The notes beneath the pieces are model-generated. The model had not been told where the DNA came from. It made no database searches and was given only the letters and a program-made list of their open reading frames with translations. A stretch of DNA of 35,633 nt from JBGTCD01 sp041749015 (lineage in GTDB: Bacteria > Bacteroidota > Bacteroidia > Cytophagales > Cyclobacteriaceae), in the NCBI GenBank assembly GCA_041749015.1, contig JBGTCD010000126.1:1-35633 (forward strand), given 5' to 3'. A program made the translations under genes and the position numbers. Below are positions 15,503 to 23,133 of this stretch, piece after piece. Within the stretch, counting starts at the first letter, position 1. Each line of letters begins with the position of its first letter.

Positions 15503-17326
15503 TTAATGATCCAGCAGCATTTCGTGAATTCTATTCATATCTGATTCGCTTCTTACCCTGCGATTGAGGCGATTGGCCTCCCGGTCATCCTCCTCAGGGT
15601 AGGCCATCAATTTATCATAAATAGATTTCACTTCCTGGGTCTTTTCCTGATATGAATGGAAACTGGCTTCATCTGCAAGTTTTTCCATTAGCCAGGGCCA
15701 GTATTCGTTTTGGATTTTTGAAAGGAACCGCTTTCTGACCACTTCCTCAATATTGTACTCCCCGGTGTAGGGATTGAAAAGATGGCGGGTATAGCGGTCT
15801 TTAAAAATGACCGGGGCTTCTATGATAAGCGCGTATTCCTTAAGAGAGAAATAATCCTTTACCGCCTCATAGTAATCCAGGGAATTCATGATGAAGGCCC
15901 TTTGCTCATTGGTGCTGTTGATGTTACCGTATCGCCTTGATTTATCTGCAAAAGTTTCAGTTACATAATTATTCCAGATCCTCAATACCCACTCCAGGGA
16001 ATCACCAGGACGGAGATTATCTTCCATGTTTTTTACCAAATCAGCCCATTCTTCTTCCAGCTCTGCGAGGGCCGCTTCCTCCCGTAGCTTTTCCCTTAGA
16101 TCCCGGAGGGTCTCAATCATTGGAATAACTCTGGTTACAAATGTATTGGCTTCTTCGGTTAGGAAGTTTACAAATTCCTCATGGGATGAATAGATTTGCA
16201 TCCCACCTTCAAAAACCAGGTGCCGGCTTGCTAAAAACCGGCGTTCCGGCCTTAAGTGGTCATCAATACTTTCTAATAATGATTCTGCTAATTCCTTTTC
16301 ATTTTGAGCCATCACTAACATGGCGTCAAGGTCAGGCATGGAATTTCTTTTAAGGCTAAAAATTGATGACCCCAGGATTGCTGAAAGCAGGGAGTCCTTT
16401 TTGACTAGTAGGAAAGACAAATCTTGAAGGGTATCTGTAGTGCTTTCCTCAATCGGGTAGAAGAATCTGCCTGTGCCATGGACCTGTGGCATTTTGAATA
16501 CCTGGGCTTCTTGCAACAGTTTCCGGGTCTGGTTATAGGCCTGGAAGCCTATGGTCATCATAGAGTCAATTGGATGCTGCAGCACCCACAGGCTGTCTTC
16601 AGGACCAAACCCATCAGTCCACCGCCATGACTGATGACCAGGGGCCTTTACGACTTCCGGATTGCCTTTGGGTAATTTTTCTTCAACCAAAGCAAAGAAA
16701 TCAGGGAAATAGTTCTTTTCATTGATTTTGATTCCGGCCAAGATGCCCTTGTTATATTGCGCACCAATAGTGTATTTGGAAGGAATATCCCAAACCCACT
16801 TCCCGGACATGATGCCTGCTTCATCTACCGTTCCGGAATAGGTGGTTTTGTTGGAAGAAAAAGCCCAAAGCCTGCTTGAAGCCCTGTAGCTGAGTATGGT
16901 GCCGGGCTTTTGGGTATTAGGGAATTCACTGGACTCAAAAGTCCAATCACCGGATGGATTGCCATTGCTATACGCACCGGTGACTTTAATTTTTTCGCCA
17001 ATTGCAGAAAGATACACCCGATCCAAATCGTAACTTTCTACTATGGGTTGGAGGCCATAAAGGGCCATCTGGAATATGCCGTTGGGCTTGCCATTAGTGA
17101 AGGAGACCTCAAGAATAGCATTTCTTATCAGACTGTCGGATTTTTGACCGGCCCATTTCCACTGGTATTTTCCTACCGGAGTCCGGGAAGTATCTGAGGC
17201 TTGATAATTGAAGGTCTCCTCAGCACCATCTTTGGGTATCCAGATGGCAGGCCCTTTATATTGCACTATTTGGGCCTGGGCTAAAATCCCGGCCAGGATC
17301 AGCATTATGGTTCCGGTAAATTTCAA
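15503..17326 (-). CDS. Exported MORN/YwqK-like repeat protein of unknown function
   Basis: A 607-residue protein. The start is taken as TTG at 17326, directly abutting the stop of the DUF2490 gene (TAATTG); this gives a proper signal peptide (MKFTGTIMLILAGILAQAQ), whereas the next ATG would lose its charged end. Residues about 45-210 carry loosely repeated strands with the NGKPNGIFQ / NGNPSGDWTF / AGIMSGKWVWD pattern of MORN or YwqK-like repeats. The C-terminal two thirds are helical and charged, with a probable coiled coil around 395-445 (LREKLREEAALAELEEEW). No enzyme motif was recognised. Last gene of a three-gene envelope operon; a degraded duplicate of its 3' end lies about 500 bases downstream. 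Confidence 0.7.
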   Translation of the reverse strand: MKFTGTIMLILAGILAQAQIVQYKGPAIWIPKDGAEETFNYQASDTSRTPVGKYQWKWAGQKSDSLIRNAILEVSFTNGKPNGIFQMALYGLQPIVESYDLDRVYLSAIGEKIKVTGAYSNGNPSGDWTFESSEFPNTQKPGTILSYRASSRLWAFSSNKTTYSGTVDEAGIMSGKWVWDIPSKYTIGAQYNKGILAGIKINEKNYFPDFFALVEEKLPKGNPEVVKAPGHQSWRWTDGFGPEDSLWVLQHPIDSMMTIGFQAYNQTRKLLQEAQVFKMPQVHGTGRFFYPIEESTTDTLQDLSFLLVKKDSLLSAILGSSIFSLKRNSMPDLDAMLVMAQNEKELAESLLESIDDHLRPERRFLASRHLVFEGGMQIYSSHEEFVNFLTEEANTFVTRVIPMIETLRDLREKLREEAALAELEEEWADLVKNMEDNLRPGDSLEWVLRIWNNYVTETFADKSRRYGNINSTNEQRAFIMNSLDYYEAVKDYFSLKEYALIIEAPVIFKDRYTRHLFNPYTGEYNIEEVVRKRFLSKIQNEYWPWLMEKLADEASFHSYQEKTQEVKSIYDKLMAYPEEDDREANRLNRRVRSESDMNRIHEMLLDH

Positions 17327-18079
17327 TTAGTCGACTTGCTTTTGAGTGGTAAAAAGGGTGCCCAAATCATCCATATTAAATGATACGGATAATTGCAGGT
17401 TATGGGTTAAAAAGGGTTCAATCCGATTTGGCGCTCTGATCACCTCGTGGAGGTACCCAACTTGTAGATTAAATTTAGGATTGACCTGGTATCCTACTGC
17501 TACATAAAAACGGTTGCGATCAAAATATTCGGCCGGAGTGTCACGGCCCATATTGATGAAAATTTCATTATAGGTGGCAATAAAATAATGTCTCAGGCTC
17601 GGAGAGATATTATAAAAAGGGAATAAGGCCATGAACCTATATCTGATTCTGTGGTCTAAAAACCGGTCATCAATAGTTCGGTTTTCTATAAAGCGCTGCT
17701 CGATTCTGTACCGATGCTCAAGGAATACATTGTAAGTGCGGTGCCTAAGGATGAGTTGCTCCCATATTCTGTTTTCTACTAGCTCTGAGCCTGTCTCATT
17801 GCCCTCTGTAGGTGTGGTATAGATGAATGCGTATCCTGCTGTGACCATACTAAGCCGACCCAGATAATAATTGGCACCTACTCGTATGAGAGTCTGTTCT
17901 ATATTACTTTTGAGGAAGTAATTGCGAAGTTGTAATTCGGAATGAATACCCCATTGATCATTGATTTTGTTATCGCCAAAATACATCAGCCACTGACCAT
18001 ACGACCGCTGGTCAGGCGATTGTGCAGAGGTACGGACAGCACAAAAAATAATTAGTAGAATGAAAAAATATTTGTTCAT
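17327..18079 (-). CDS. DUF2490 outer-membrane beta-barrel protein
   Basis: A 250-residue protein starting at ATG 18079 (a TTG lies just upstream). Signal peptide ends near RTSAQS; the mature protein begins QRSYGQWLMYFGDNKINDQWGIHSELQLRNY, split here as QRSYGQWLMYFGDNKIND and following, the recognisable DUF2490 opening. The rest is alternating beta-strands with many Arg/Tyr, including RYRIEQRF and LRHYFIATYNEIFIN, ending NLQLSVSFNMDDL and a short tail. DUF2490 members are taken to be outer-membrane barrels of unknown function. It lies 41 bases after the 717-residue gene and touches the next gene, so all three are likely one operon. Confidence 0.85.
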   Translation of the reverse strand: MNKYFFILLIIFCAVRTSAQSPDQRSYGQWLMYFGDNKINDQWGIHSELQLRNYFLKSNIEQTLIRVGANYYLGRLSMVTAGYAFIYTTPTEGNETGSELVENRIWEQLILRHRTYNVFLEHRYRIEQRFIENRTIDDRFLDHRIRYRFMALFPFYNISPSLRHYFIATYNEIFINMGRDTPAEYFDRNRFYVAVGYQVNPKFNLQVGYLHEVIRAPNRIEPFLTHNLQLSVSFNMDDLGTLFTTQKQVD

Positions 18080-18120
18080 CAAATGGGACTTAAAAATTTT
18101 TTTCTGATTTCAAATATTAA

Positions 18121-20274
18121 CTAAAAATTAACTCGAATTCCAGGTCCGATGAGGAAAAAGAATTTGTCGTCATTAAGGAAATAGCCCATACCAAGAAAGA
18201 GTGGAAATGATAATTTTCGTTGCCTTTTGATGGGATACAATGAGCCAATGATGACTATACCCAGATCACGGTCGGCTTCGGTATTAAAGTTAAAGGCATT
18301 TTGGGCCAGAAACCCTGCACCAATCTTATAGGGTTTCTCTTTTTGTATCCTTTCCCTGTCATAGAAGGTAAACTGCGCCAGCATGGCCAGGGAAATGCCC
18401 CCCAGAGGCGGGAAGCCGTCTTCCCCGATCTTTTTGATGATCAATCCTGCAGGGAATGACACATCAATATCAAAAGTGACCAGTTTCTGCAATACGATCA
18501 CTACTCTTTGGGAATAACCTTCACCGCCATAATTTTCTTTTTTGTGGCGTATGGTCATTTCGATTCTTGACCAGTCGTCAAGACTATGTGTTTTTCTTGA
18601 AAGAAAATTATTCAGCCGGATATCCTGAAGGGTACAGGTACTACCTCTGTAAAAGGCATGTCTTGGTGAAGTTTCATCCGGGCATACCTCTAGGAAGTCT
18701 ATTTTCTGCATTTCCACCAGCTCATTATTGGGCCCGGTAATCCTGATTTCAACTTCCAGTTGTTGTTTCCCGTAAAGGAGATCACCTCTGTCGATTTTTC
18801 CATAATCAAAACTCAATACAATATCACCTATGGTATGATCATGGAGGATGGCCTGATTTAGCGTATTGACGACTTTGGGTCCATCACCGTAATTGATCCT
18901 GACGAAATCCAAAGGTCGGGGTCGGTGAAATTCCCTTACGGTTAACGTAGCACCGGACTTTTTGGAATAATTGAATATCTCCAGGGTGCGTTTGTTGAGG
19001 TCTGTAGGGACTTTTAGTTTAAAATTAGCAGTATTATCACTTCGGGTAAGGGTATCAGCACTGATATCATCCAGATCTTCAAAATAAAACCGGGCCAGGT
19101 CCAAACTTTCCCCTTCCAGCTTTACTTCTATAGTTTCTCCAGGCCTTATGGAATTGTCTGTCGTCCATTCTTTGCCCTCCCTAAGTATGCTTATTTTATT
19201 GATTTTGGTCTCAGGTGCTATGGTGACATTGGTGATGAATCTTGGCTCGTCACCGTCTTTAATATACAGGTATCCATCTGTGGTGCGATGGTAGAGGTAG
19301 GGCCTTATAATGCACATTACTTTATCATTGCTAAGCCTTCTGACGGTATAAAGCTCTGCCACAAGCGGTCCGCCTCTTTCCTCCCGGTCTTCCAACCGGT
19401 AAGTTTTGCTCATTTCGAGAAAGCGGCTATTGTCTAGTTGTATTTCGATACCTTCCCGGCTATCAGCTTCTTTGACAATCTCACGTTTATCAAGTCTTAA
19501 AAACTCCAGTCTTGAGGCCTTTACCTGAAGGTTAAAGGTTTGTTTTCCCAGGTTGTAAATCGGTCTGCCCTCCGCATCCAAGTTAGGTTTTCTGGTGTCA
19601 AAATTGATTTCCAGCTTTTGACTTCCCGTTCTTTCGGGGATTACCGACACATACCCTAACCCATCCCTTTCGAGAAGGCGGTATTCGAGATTCCCTTGCT
19701 GCTTCCATTCTCCGTCAAGGATGAGGTTAGACAGGTTATTCGTAATGATCTCAAATCGCTTTTCTTCGGCAAGATACAAGTCTTCATCACTCGGATAAAT
19801 GGTGGCCCTGGTCCGATGATATGGAAAGAGATTAACCCTTACTGTTTGCTCCAGATTTCCTTCCCCAATCTTAAAGGTCATGTGGAGGAAATCTGTTTTT
19901 GAAATGGATTTAAATCTGAGTCTGAATTTAAAATGGGCATCATTTATCCAGGTGATGGAATCCATGAGGTCATAATCGGGATTGCTCTGAAGCAAGATTT
20001 TTCTACCTGTGAAGTAATTATTATTGATGGGTTTCAGGCGCACCTCTATCACCTGCTCATCGCGTGAATACTGAAAGGGGAGGTGTGGCTCTCCATCGAT
20101 ATCGATCAGGTCACCGGAATAACTGTAATAAAGCGTATCCACTTTGAGGATGATGTCTTCAAAGGGAAACTGGATGATAAGATCTTCAACTTGCTGTGCT
20201 TTCAGGCCGGATGAGAGACCCAGAAATACTACAACCGAGGTTATGCATAATTTTGTAGTCAGTCTGCCGCCCAT
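18121..20274 (-). CDS. Large exported envelope protein of unknown function
   Basis: A 717-residue protein starting at ATG 20274; an in-frame TTG at 20307 is rejected because it falls inside a consensus -7 box and would spoil the signal peptide. Signal sequence: MGGRLTTKLCITSVVVFLGLSSGLKAQ, i.e. basic start, hydrophobic core, cleavage after LKA. Residues 30-500 look like successive beta-sandwich (Ig-like) units with no recognised family; the last about 120 residues (FPAGLIIKKIGEDGFPPLGG onward, ending FFFLIGPGIRVNF) have the strand pattern and terminal Phe of an outer-membrane beta-barrel or barrel-like domain. First gene of the operon with DUF2490 and the MORN-like protein. It may be an outer-membrane scaffold with a periplasmic or surface multi-domain part (inference). 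Confidence 0.65.
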   Translation of the reverse strand: MGGRLTTKLCITSVVVFLGLSSGLKAQQVEDLIIQFPFEDIILKVDTLYYSYSGDLIDIDGEPHLPFQYSRDEQVIEVRLKPINNNYFTGRKILLQSNPDYDLMDSITWINDAHFKFRLRFKSISKTDFLHMTFKIGEGNLEQTVRVNLFPYHRTRATIYPSDEDLYLAEEKRFEIITNNLSNLILDGEWKQQGNLEYRLLERDGLGYVSVIPERTGSQKLEINFDTRKPNLDAEGRPIYNLGKQTFNLQVKASRLEFLRLDKREIVKEADSREGIEIQLDNSRFLEMSKTYRLEDREERGGPLVAELYTVRRLSNDKVMCIIRPYLYHRTTDGYLYIKDGDEPRFITNVTIAPETKINKISILREGKEWTTDNSIRPGETIEVKLEGESLDLARFYFEDLDDISADTLTRSDNTANFKLKVPTDLNKRTLEIFNYSKKSGATLTVREFHRPRPLDFVRINYGDGPKVVNTLNQAILHDHTIGDIVLSFDYGKIDRGDLLYGKQQLEVEIRITGPNNELVEMQKIDFLEVCPDETSPRHAFYRGSTCTLQDIRLNNFLSRKTHSLDDWSRIEMTIRHKKENYGGEGYSQRVVIVLQKLVTFDIDVSFPAGLIIKKIGEDGFPPLGGISLAMLAQFTFYDRERIQKEKPYKIGAGFLAQNAFNFNTEADRDLGIVIIGSLYPIKRQRKLSFPLFLGMGYFLNDDKFFFLIGPGIRVNF

Positions 20275-20304
20275 AGTCAGTTTTAGGTTAGGTGGTTGGG
20301 AATA

Positions 20305-20312
20305 CAAACTTA
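20305..20312 (-). promoter_or_regulatory. -7 box of the three-gene envelope operon
   Basis: TAAGTTTG on the - strand matches TAnnTTTG exactly and lies 31 bases before ATG 20274, predicting a leader of about 24 bases. Its position rules out the upstream TTG as start. Confidence 0.5.
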
Positions 20313-20364
20313 AAATAAAAGCTTAAAATGCCTGAGTTTTAGGCGGTGAATATCTTATTTACTC

Positions 20365-20420
20365 TATGAACATCGCATTCATAGCCCGGGGTTTAAACCA
20401 TTTTATTAATCCATCCGGAG
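20365..20420. repeat. Possible short repeat remnant around a GGTTTAAACC palindrome
   Basis: The segment with AGCCCGGGGTTTAAACC, including the perfect palindrome GGTTTAAACC at 20390-20399, resembles short palindromic intergenic repeats seen in related bacteria. Only one copy is in the window, so this is a weak call. Confidence 0.2.
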
Positions 20421-20494
20421 TAATATTTAAGACCCGAAAGACCCCTAAGTAACTTTTATAGACAAAAAGTTTGCTAGTGTTATTTTTATTAATC

Positions 20495-20513
20495 TACTTT
20501 GTATTTCAAAGTA
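20495..20513 (+). promoter_or_regulatory. Inverted-repeat operator/promoter upstream of decayed membrane-protein operon
   Basis: TACTTTG (20495-20501), 5-base spacer, CAAAGTA (20507-20513) forms a perfect 7-base inverted repeat. Its left arm includes the TTTG of a -7-like element, with a TTTG at 20470-20473 about 20 bases upstream in the -33 position, so a repressor bound here would block RNA polymerase. The regulator is not in the window. Confidence 0.45.
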
Positions 20514-20520
20514 CTTTTAA

Positions 20521-20595
20521 AATGATAAGAAAAAATGCATAGAAGACTTAAGGGAAATTAAAGATATAATGAACCGAAATACGCAGTTCATTTCC
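20521..20595 (+). pseudogene. Remnant N-terminus of a small membrane protein (DLxEIKxxMxRxxxFIS family)
   Basis: One frame reads NDKKKCIEDLREIKDIMNRNTQFIS, given here as EDLREIKDIMNRNTQFIS, which matches from memory the conserved N-terminus of a Bacteroidota membrane protein that continues with a SLSGLSG helix. Here the match ends after FIS and the frame continues as unrelated sequence. The nearest ATG (20522) is out of frame by one; loss of 4 bases from an ATGAATGA-type start would explain it. Family identity is recalled, not searched. Confidence 0.45.
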
Positions 20596-20653
20596 GCATT
20601 GAACAACTGCTTAAATAGACAATCATCAATATATCACAACAAACAACACCACA

Positions 20654-20938
20654 ATGAAAAACAAAAGATTAATCATTATTTTATTATCATCAGCAATACT
20701 GTTATTGATCCCATTGGTTGCAATGCAATTCACCAATGAAGTTGATTGGAATATCGCAGACTTCATAATAATGGGGGTTCTGTTAATTGGTACGGGATTA
20801 TTATGTGAGCTCGTATTGAGAAAAGTTAGAAGCATTAAACACAGAATTATAATCTGTGGTGCTGTCTTATTTACATTCTTTCTCATTTGGGCAGAACTTG
20901 CAGTAGGTATATTTGGAACACCCTTTGCAGGGTCATGA
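20654..20938 (+). CDS. Small three-helix membrane protein ending in GTPFAGS
   Basis: A 94-residue protein with three hydrophobic segments (about 5-25, 36-55, 65-87), basic residues at the start (MKNKRLIII) and between helices 2 and 3 (LRKVRSIKHR), and a conserved-looking C-terminal WAELAVGIFGTPFAGS. I recognise it as a family common in Bacteroidota without a known function; in relatives it usually ends a small operon with a winged-helix regulator and a membrane protein, of which only a truncated piece remains here directly upstream. The ATG at 20654 is 140 bases downstream of the inverted-repeat operator, and the reading frame is intact, so it may still be expressed from that promoter. Confidence 0.75.
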   Translation: MKNKRLIIILLSSAILLLIPLVAMQFTNEVDWNIADFIIMGVLLIGTGLLCELVLRKVRSIKHRIIICGAVLFTFFLIWAELAVGIFGTPFAGS

Positions 20939-21071
20939 GGCCGTTAAAGGATTAACTTGGCAGATGAGTTTGTAAGCTTTCTAACTGGGTATTCACAGCT
21001 ATGAATAATGAAAAATTTGTAATGATTTTAACCACTTTCCTGATATGAGGAATTAAATTCAGAACATTACT

Positions 21072-22682
21072 TCATTTGACTACAATTACCTTTTTCGAAA
21101 TGGTTTGTTCCTCCGATGAAACGCGTATGAAATAAATCCCGCTGTCATCAAGTTCGAAATTCTGGGTTGTTTGCCCTCTAATATTTTTGGAAGTAATTAA
21201 TTGTCCGAGTGAGTTTGAAATTTGTATCTGCCTTGTTTGAAAGGGGAAAGTAATTGTGAAATGTTGATTAGTTGGATTAGGAAAAACATGAACGTTATTA
21301 GCTTCGAAGGATAAAAATGAAAGGGCATTAAAAGCATTTATTCTCCCATGCCCATAATATTGGTCCCAACCAGGAATGTCTACAATAGGATCTCCTACCT
21401 GATCCTCAGCAGTGGCCTCTATGATTGACTTTATTTGTTGAGGTGTTCTGTTAGGGTCCTGAGCTAACAGTAAAGAAGCAAGTCCTGATACATGAGGTGC
21501 AGCCATTGATGTTCCACCACCGTAGTAGTTGTAACTTGTATCTGATTGATAATATAAACTGAATATAAAGTTACCAGGTGCCACAACAGAAATATGACTA
21601 CCATAACTGCTTCCACTACCTTCACCCCAATAAAATGGACTTGACCTTAAATCATTCGAATTTGTTGCACCTACAGCAATTACACCAGGGTATCCGGCGG
21701 GATATCGAATTGTATTTGAATTTGTATTCGACATGCCTGCCACAATTACAACATTTTTAGAAAGGGCGTATAAAACGGCACTATGAAGTGTTATTGAGAT
21801 TTCAGGACTACTCAATGACATATTTATTACGTTTGCCCCGTTGTCCACCGCATAGTAAATGGCATCTGACCACCAGGAGAAATTACCGAAATTAGAATCG
21901 TTAAGTCCTTTTAATATCATTAATTTGCAGTTCCAGTCAACACCAGCAAACCCAGTGTTGTTATTTCCGGTAGCACCAATTATTCCAGTCACAAATGTTC
22001 CGTGCCAAAGATCATCTGTCGGGTTATTGGTCGAACTGACAAAATTCCATCCCACCACATCATCAATGTATCCATTATTATCATCGTCTATTCCGTTATT
22101 TGGTATTTCTTTTAAGTTCCTCCAAATTCTACCTGAAAATTCAGGGTGGTCTAATTTTACTCCACTATCGATTATTGCAACTACAATATTACTGTCGCCT
22201 TGTTCTATGCTCCATGCATTTTCCATATCAATATCAGCCCCTTCGATGGAAGGGGAAAGGGAAAATGAACCATCATTTTTTAAAGCCCATTGTTTATAGT
22301 AATATTCGTCATTTGGAATAATACCTAATGTGCCACCACCATACCCTATATAGTCAGGTTCGGCATATTCAATTTCTCCAGTGTCGTAGTATTCATCGAT
22401 GATTTGTTGAATATTGGTTCCTTCTGGAAATTTAACAATGTAAATGTATTGTTTGCTCTTTATCCCTAGTGATTGCCTTTTAATTTCAATAGAATGAAAA
22501 TTTTGATTGACGTGGTCAATTTTATTATTTCCAATAAATTTTTGTCTGTTAAAAGATCCGCTTGAGTAAGCAACTTCATTTTTTAGCTTTATAATGATTT
22601 GGTCTGTTTGTTCAGGATTTTGCCCAAATGTTGCAATGCAACTCAATAGGACGATCGCAAGTGGGTAAATTTTCCTTTTCAT
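21072..22682 (-). CDS. S8 subtilisin-like serine protease with T9SS sorting domain
   Basis: A 536-residue secreted protease. Order: signal peptide (1-20), an N-terminal propeptide-like region (about 25-110), the peptidase S8 domain (about 155-445) and a type A T9SS C-terminal sorting domain (about 463-536: VFPNPTNQHFTITFPF, SLGQLI, GIYFIRVSSEE, KKVIVVK). The catalytic triad is D172 (AIIDSGV), H227 (WHGTFVTG) and S392 (GGTSMAAPHVSG). The oxyanion segment is VAGMSNTNSNTIRYPAG rather than the usual AAGN; N319 is the likely oxyanion asparagine, as in other Bacteroidota subtilases with AMMN-type loops. Sent through the outer membrane by T9SS and attached or released. An exact TAnnTTTG box lies 62 bases upstream. 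AT-richer than its neighbours. Confidence 0.93.
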   Translation of the reverse strand: MKRKIYPLAIVLLSCIATFGQNPEQTDQIIIKLKNEVAYSSGSFNRQKFIGNNKIDHVNQNFHSIEIKRQSLGIKSKQYIYIVKFPEGTNIQQIIDEYYDTGEIEYAEPDYIGYGGGTLGIIPNDEYYYKQWALKNDGSFSLSPSIEGADIDMENAWSIEQGDSNIVVAIIDSGVKLDHPEFSGRIWRNLKEIPNNGIDDDNNGYIDDVVGWNFVSSTNNPTDDLWHGTFVTGIIGATGNNNTGFAGVDWNCKLMILKGLNDSNFGNFSWWSDAIYYAVDNGANVINMSLSSPEISITLHSAVLYALSKNVVIVAGMSNTNSNTIRYPAGYPGVIAVGATNSNDLRSSPFYWGEGSGSSYGSHISVVAPGNFIFSLYYQSDTSYNYYGGGTSMAAPHVSGLASLLLAQDPNRTPQQIKSIIEATAEDQVGDPIVDIPGWDQYYGHGRINAFNALSFLSFEANNVHVFPNPTNQHFTITFPFQTRQIQISNSLGQLITSKNIRGQTTQNFELDDSGIYFIRVSSEEQTISKKVIVVK

Positions 22683-22743
22683 TTTTTTTAAATAACTCCC
22701 TTACTTAATTTAAAGAATTATTAATTAAAATCTAAAGTGTCTT

Positions 22744-22751
22744 CAAAGATA
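22744..22751 (-). promoter_or_regulatory. Candidate -7 box of the subtilase gene
   Basis: TATCTTTG on the - strand fits TAnnTTTG exactly and predicts a leader of about 55 bases before ATG 22682. No convincing -33 element. Confidence 0.42.
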
Positions 22752-22771
22752 TTATAGTAGTGGACTTCCTT

Positions 22772-23056
22772 TTATTTCTTCATCCGCAATTTATGTGGGC
22801 TTGTCTTGGGCACCCTCTCTATTATTTTACGGGCTTCTAAATCAAGTTTTACCGTTACTACATACCAAATTACCTTGCCGTCAAACGTGTCGGAAAGGCT
22901 GTCAATGGCTAAATCTGTTAGCTCATCAAAGCTAATTTCTTCATGATCTTCAATAGTCTTAAGGATAAAGCTTTTAATGGTATCATACCTTCTTTTCAGT
23001 ATGTTCACACCTTGCTTCCCTTCCGGATGTAGGGTCAGTATTTTTTCCTCACTCAT
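22772..23056 (-). CDS. DUF6958 family protein
   Basis: A 94-residue cytoplasmic protein beginning at ATG 23056 (MSEEKILTLHPEGKQGVNI); a longer frame from a TTG 33 bases upstream is not supported. The opening KILTLHPEGKxGVNI, the middle helical part and the end WYVVTVKLDLEARKIIERVP give a winged-helix-like pattern and identify the DUF6958 family, found in many Bacteroidota and other bacteria with no known role. The winged-helix-like end suggests nucleic-acid or partner binding (inference). It lies between the PD40 protein and the subtilase on the same strand, with gaps of 77 and 89 bases. Confidence 0.8.
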   Translation of the reverse strand: MSEEKILTLHPEGKQGVNILKRRYDTIKSFILKTIEDHEEISFDELTDLAIDSLSDTFDGKVIWYVVTVKLDLEARKIIERVPKTSPHKLRMKK

Positions 23057-23133
23057 TTTATGCGTTGGTTTTAAATGTATAAAGACCAAATAGGAGCACT
23101 AAAAACAAGAACGCCAACATATAGTCGATGATT

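Noticed and set aside
20275..20307. TTG start for the 717-residue protein
   Set aside because: It lies inside a TAnnTTTG promoter box and would push the signal peptide inside the protein.
20626..20886. Antisense frame over the small membrane protein
   Set aside because: Complement of a hydrophobic coding sequence; the + strand gene has the conserved ending and proper topology.
20981..21010. Small inverted repeat TATTCA/TGAATA as terminator of the small membrane-protein gene
   Set aside because: Only a 6-base AT-rich stem with no T-run; too weak to call.
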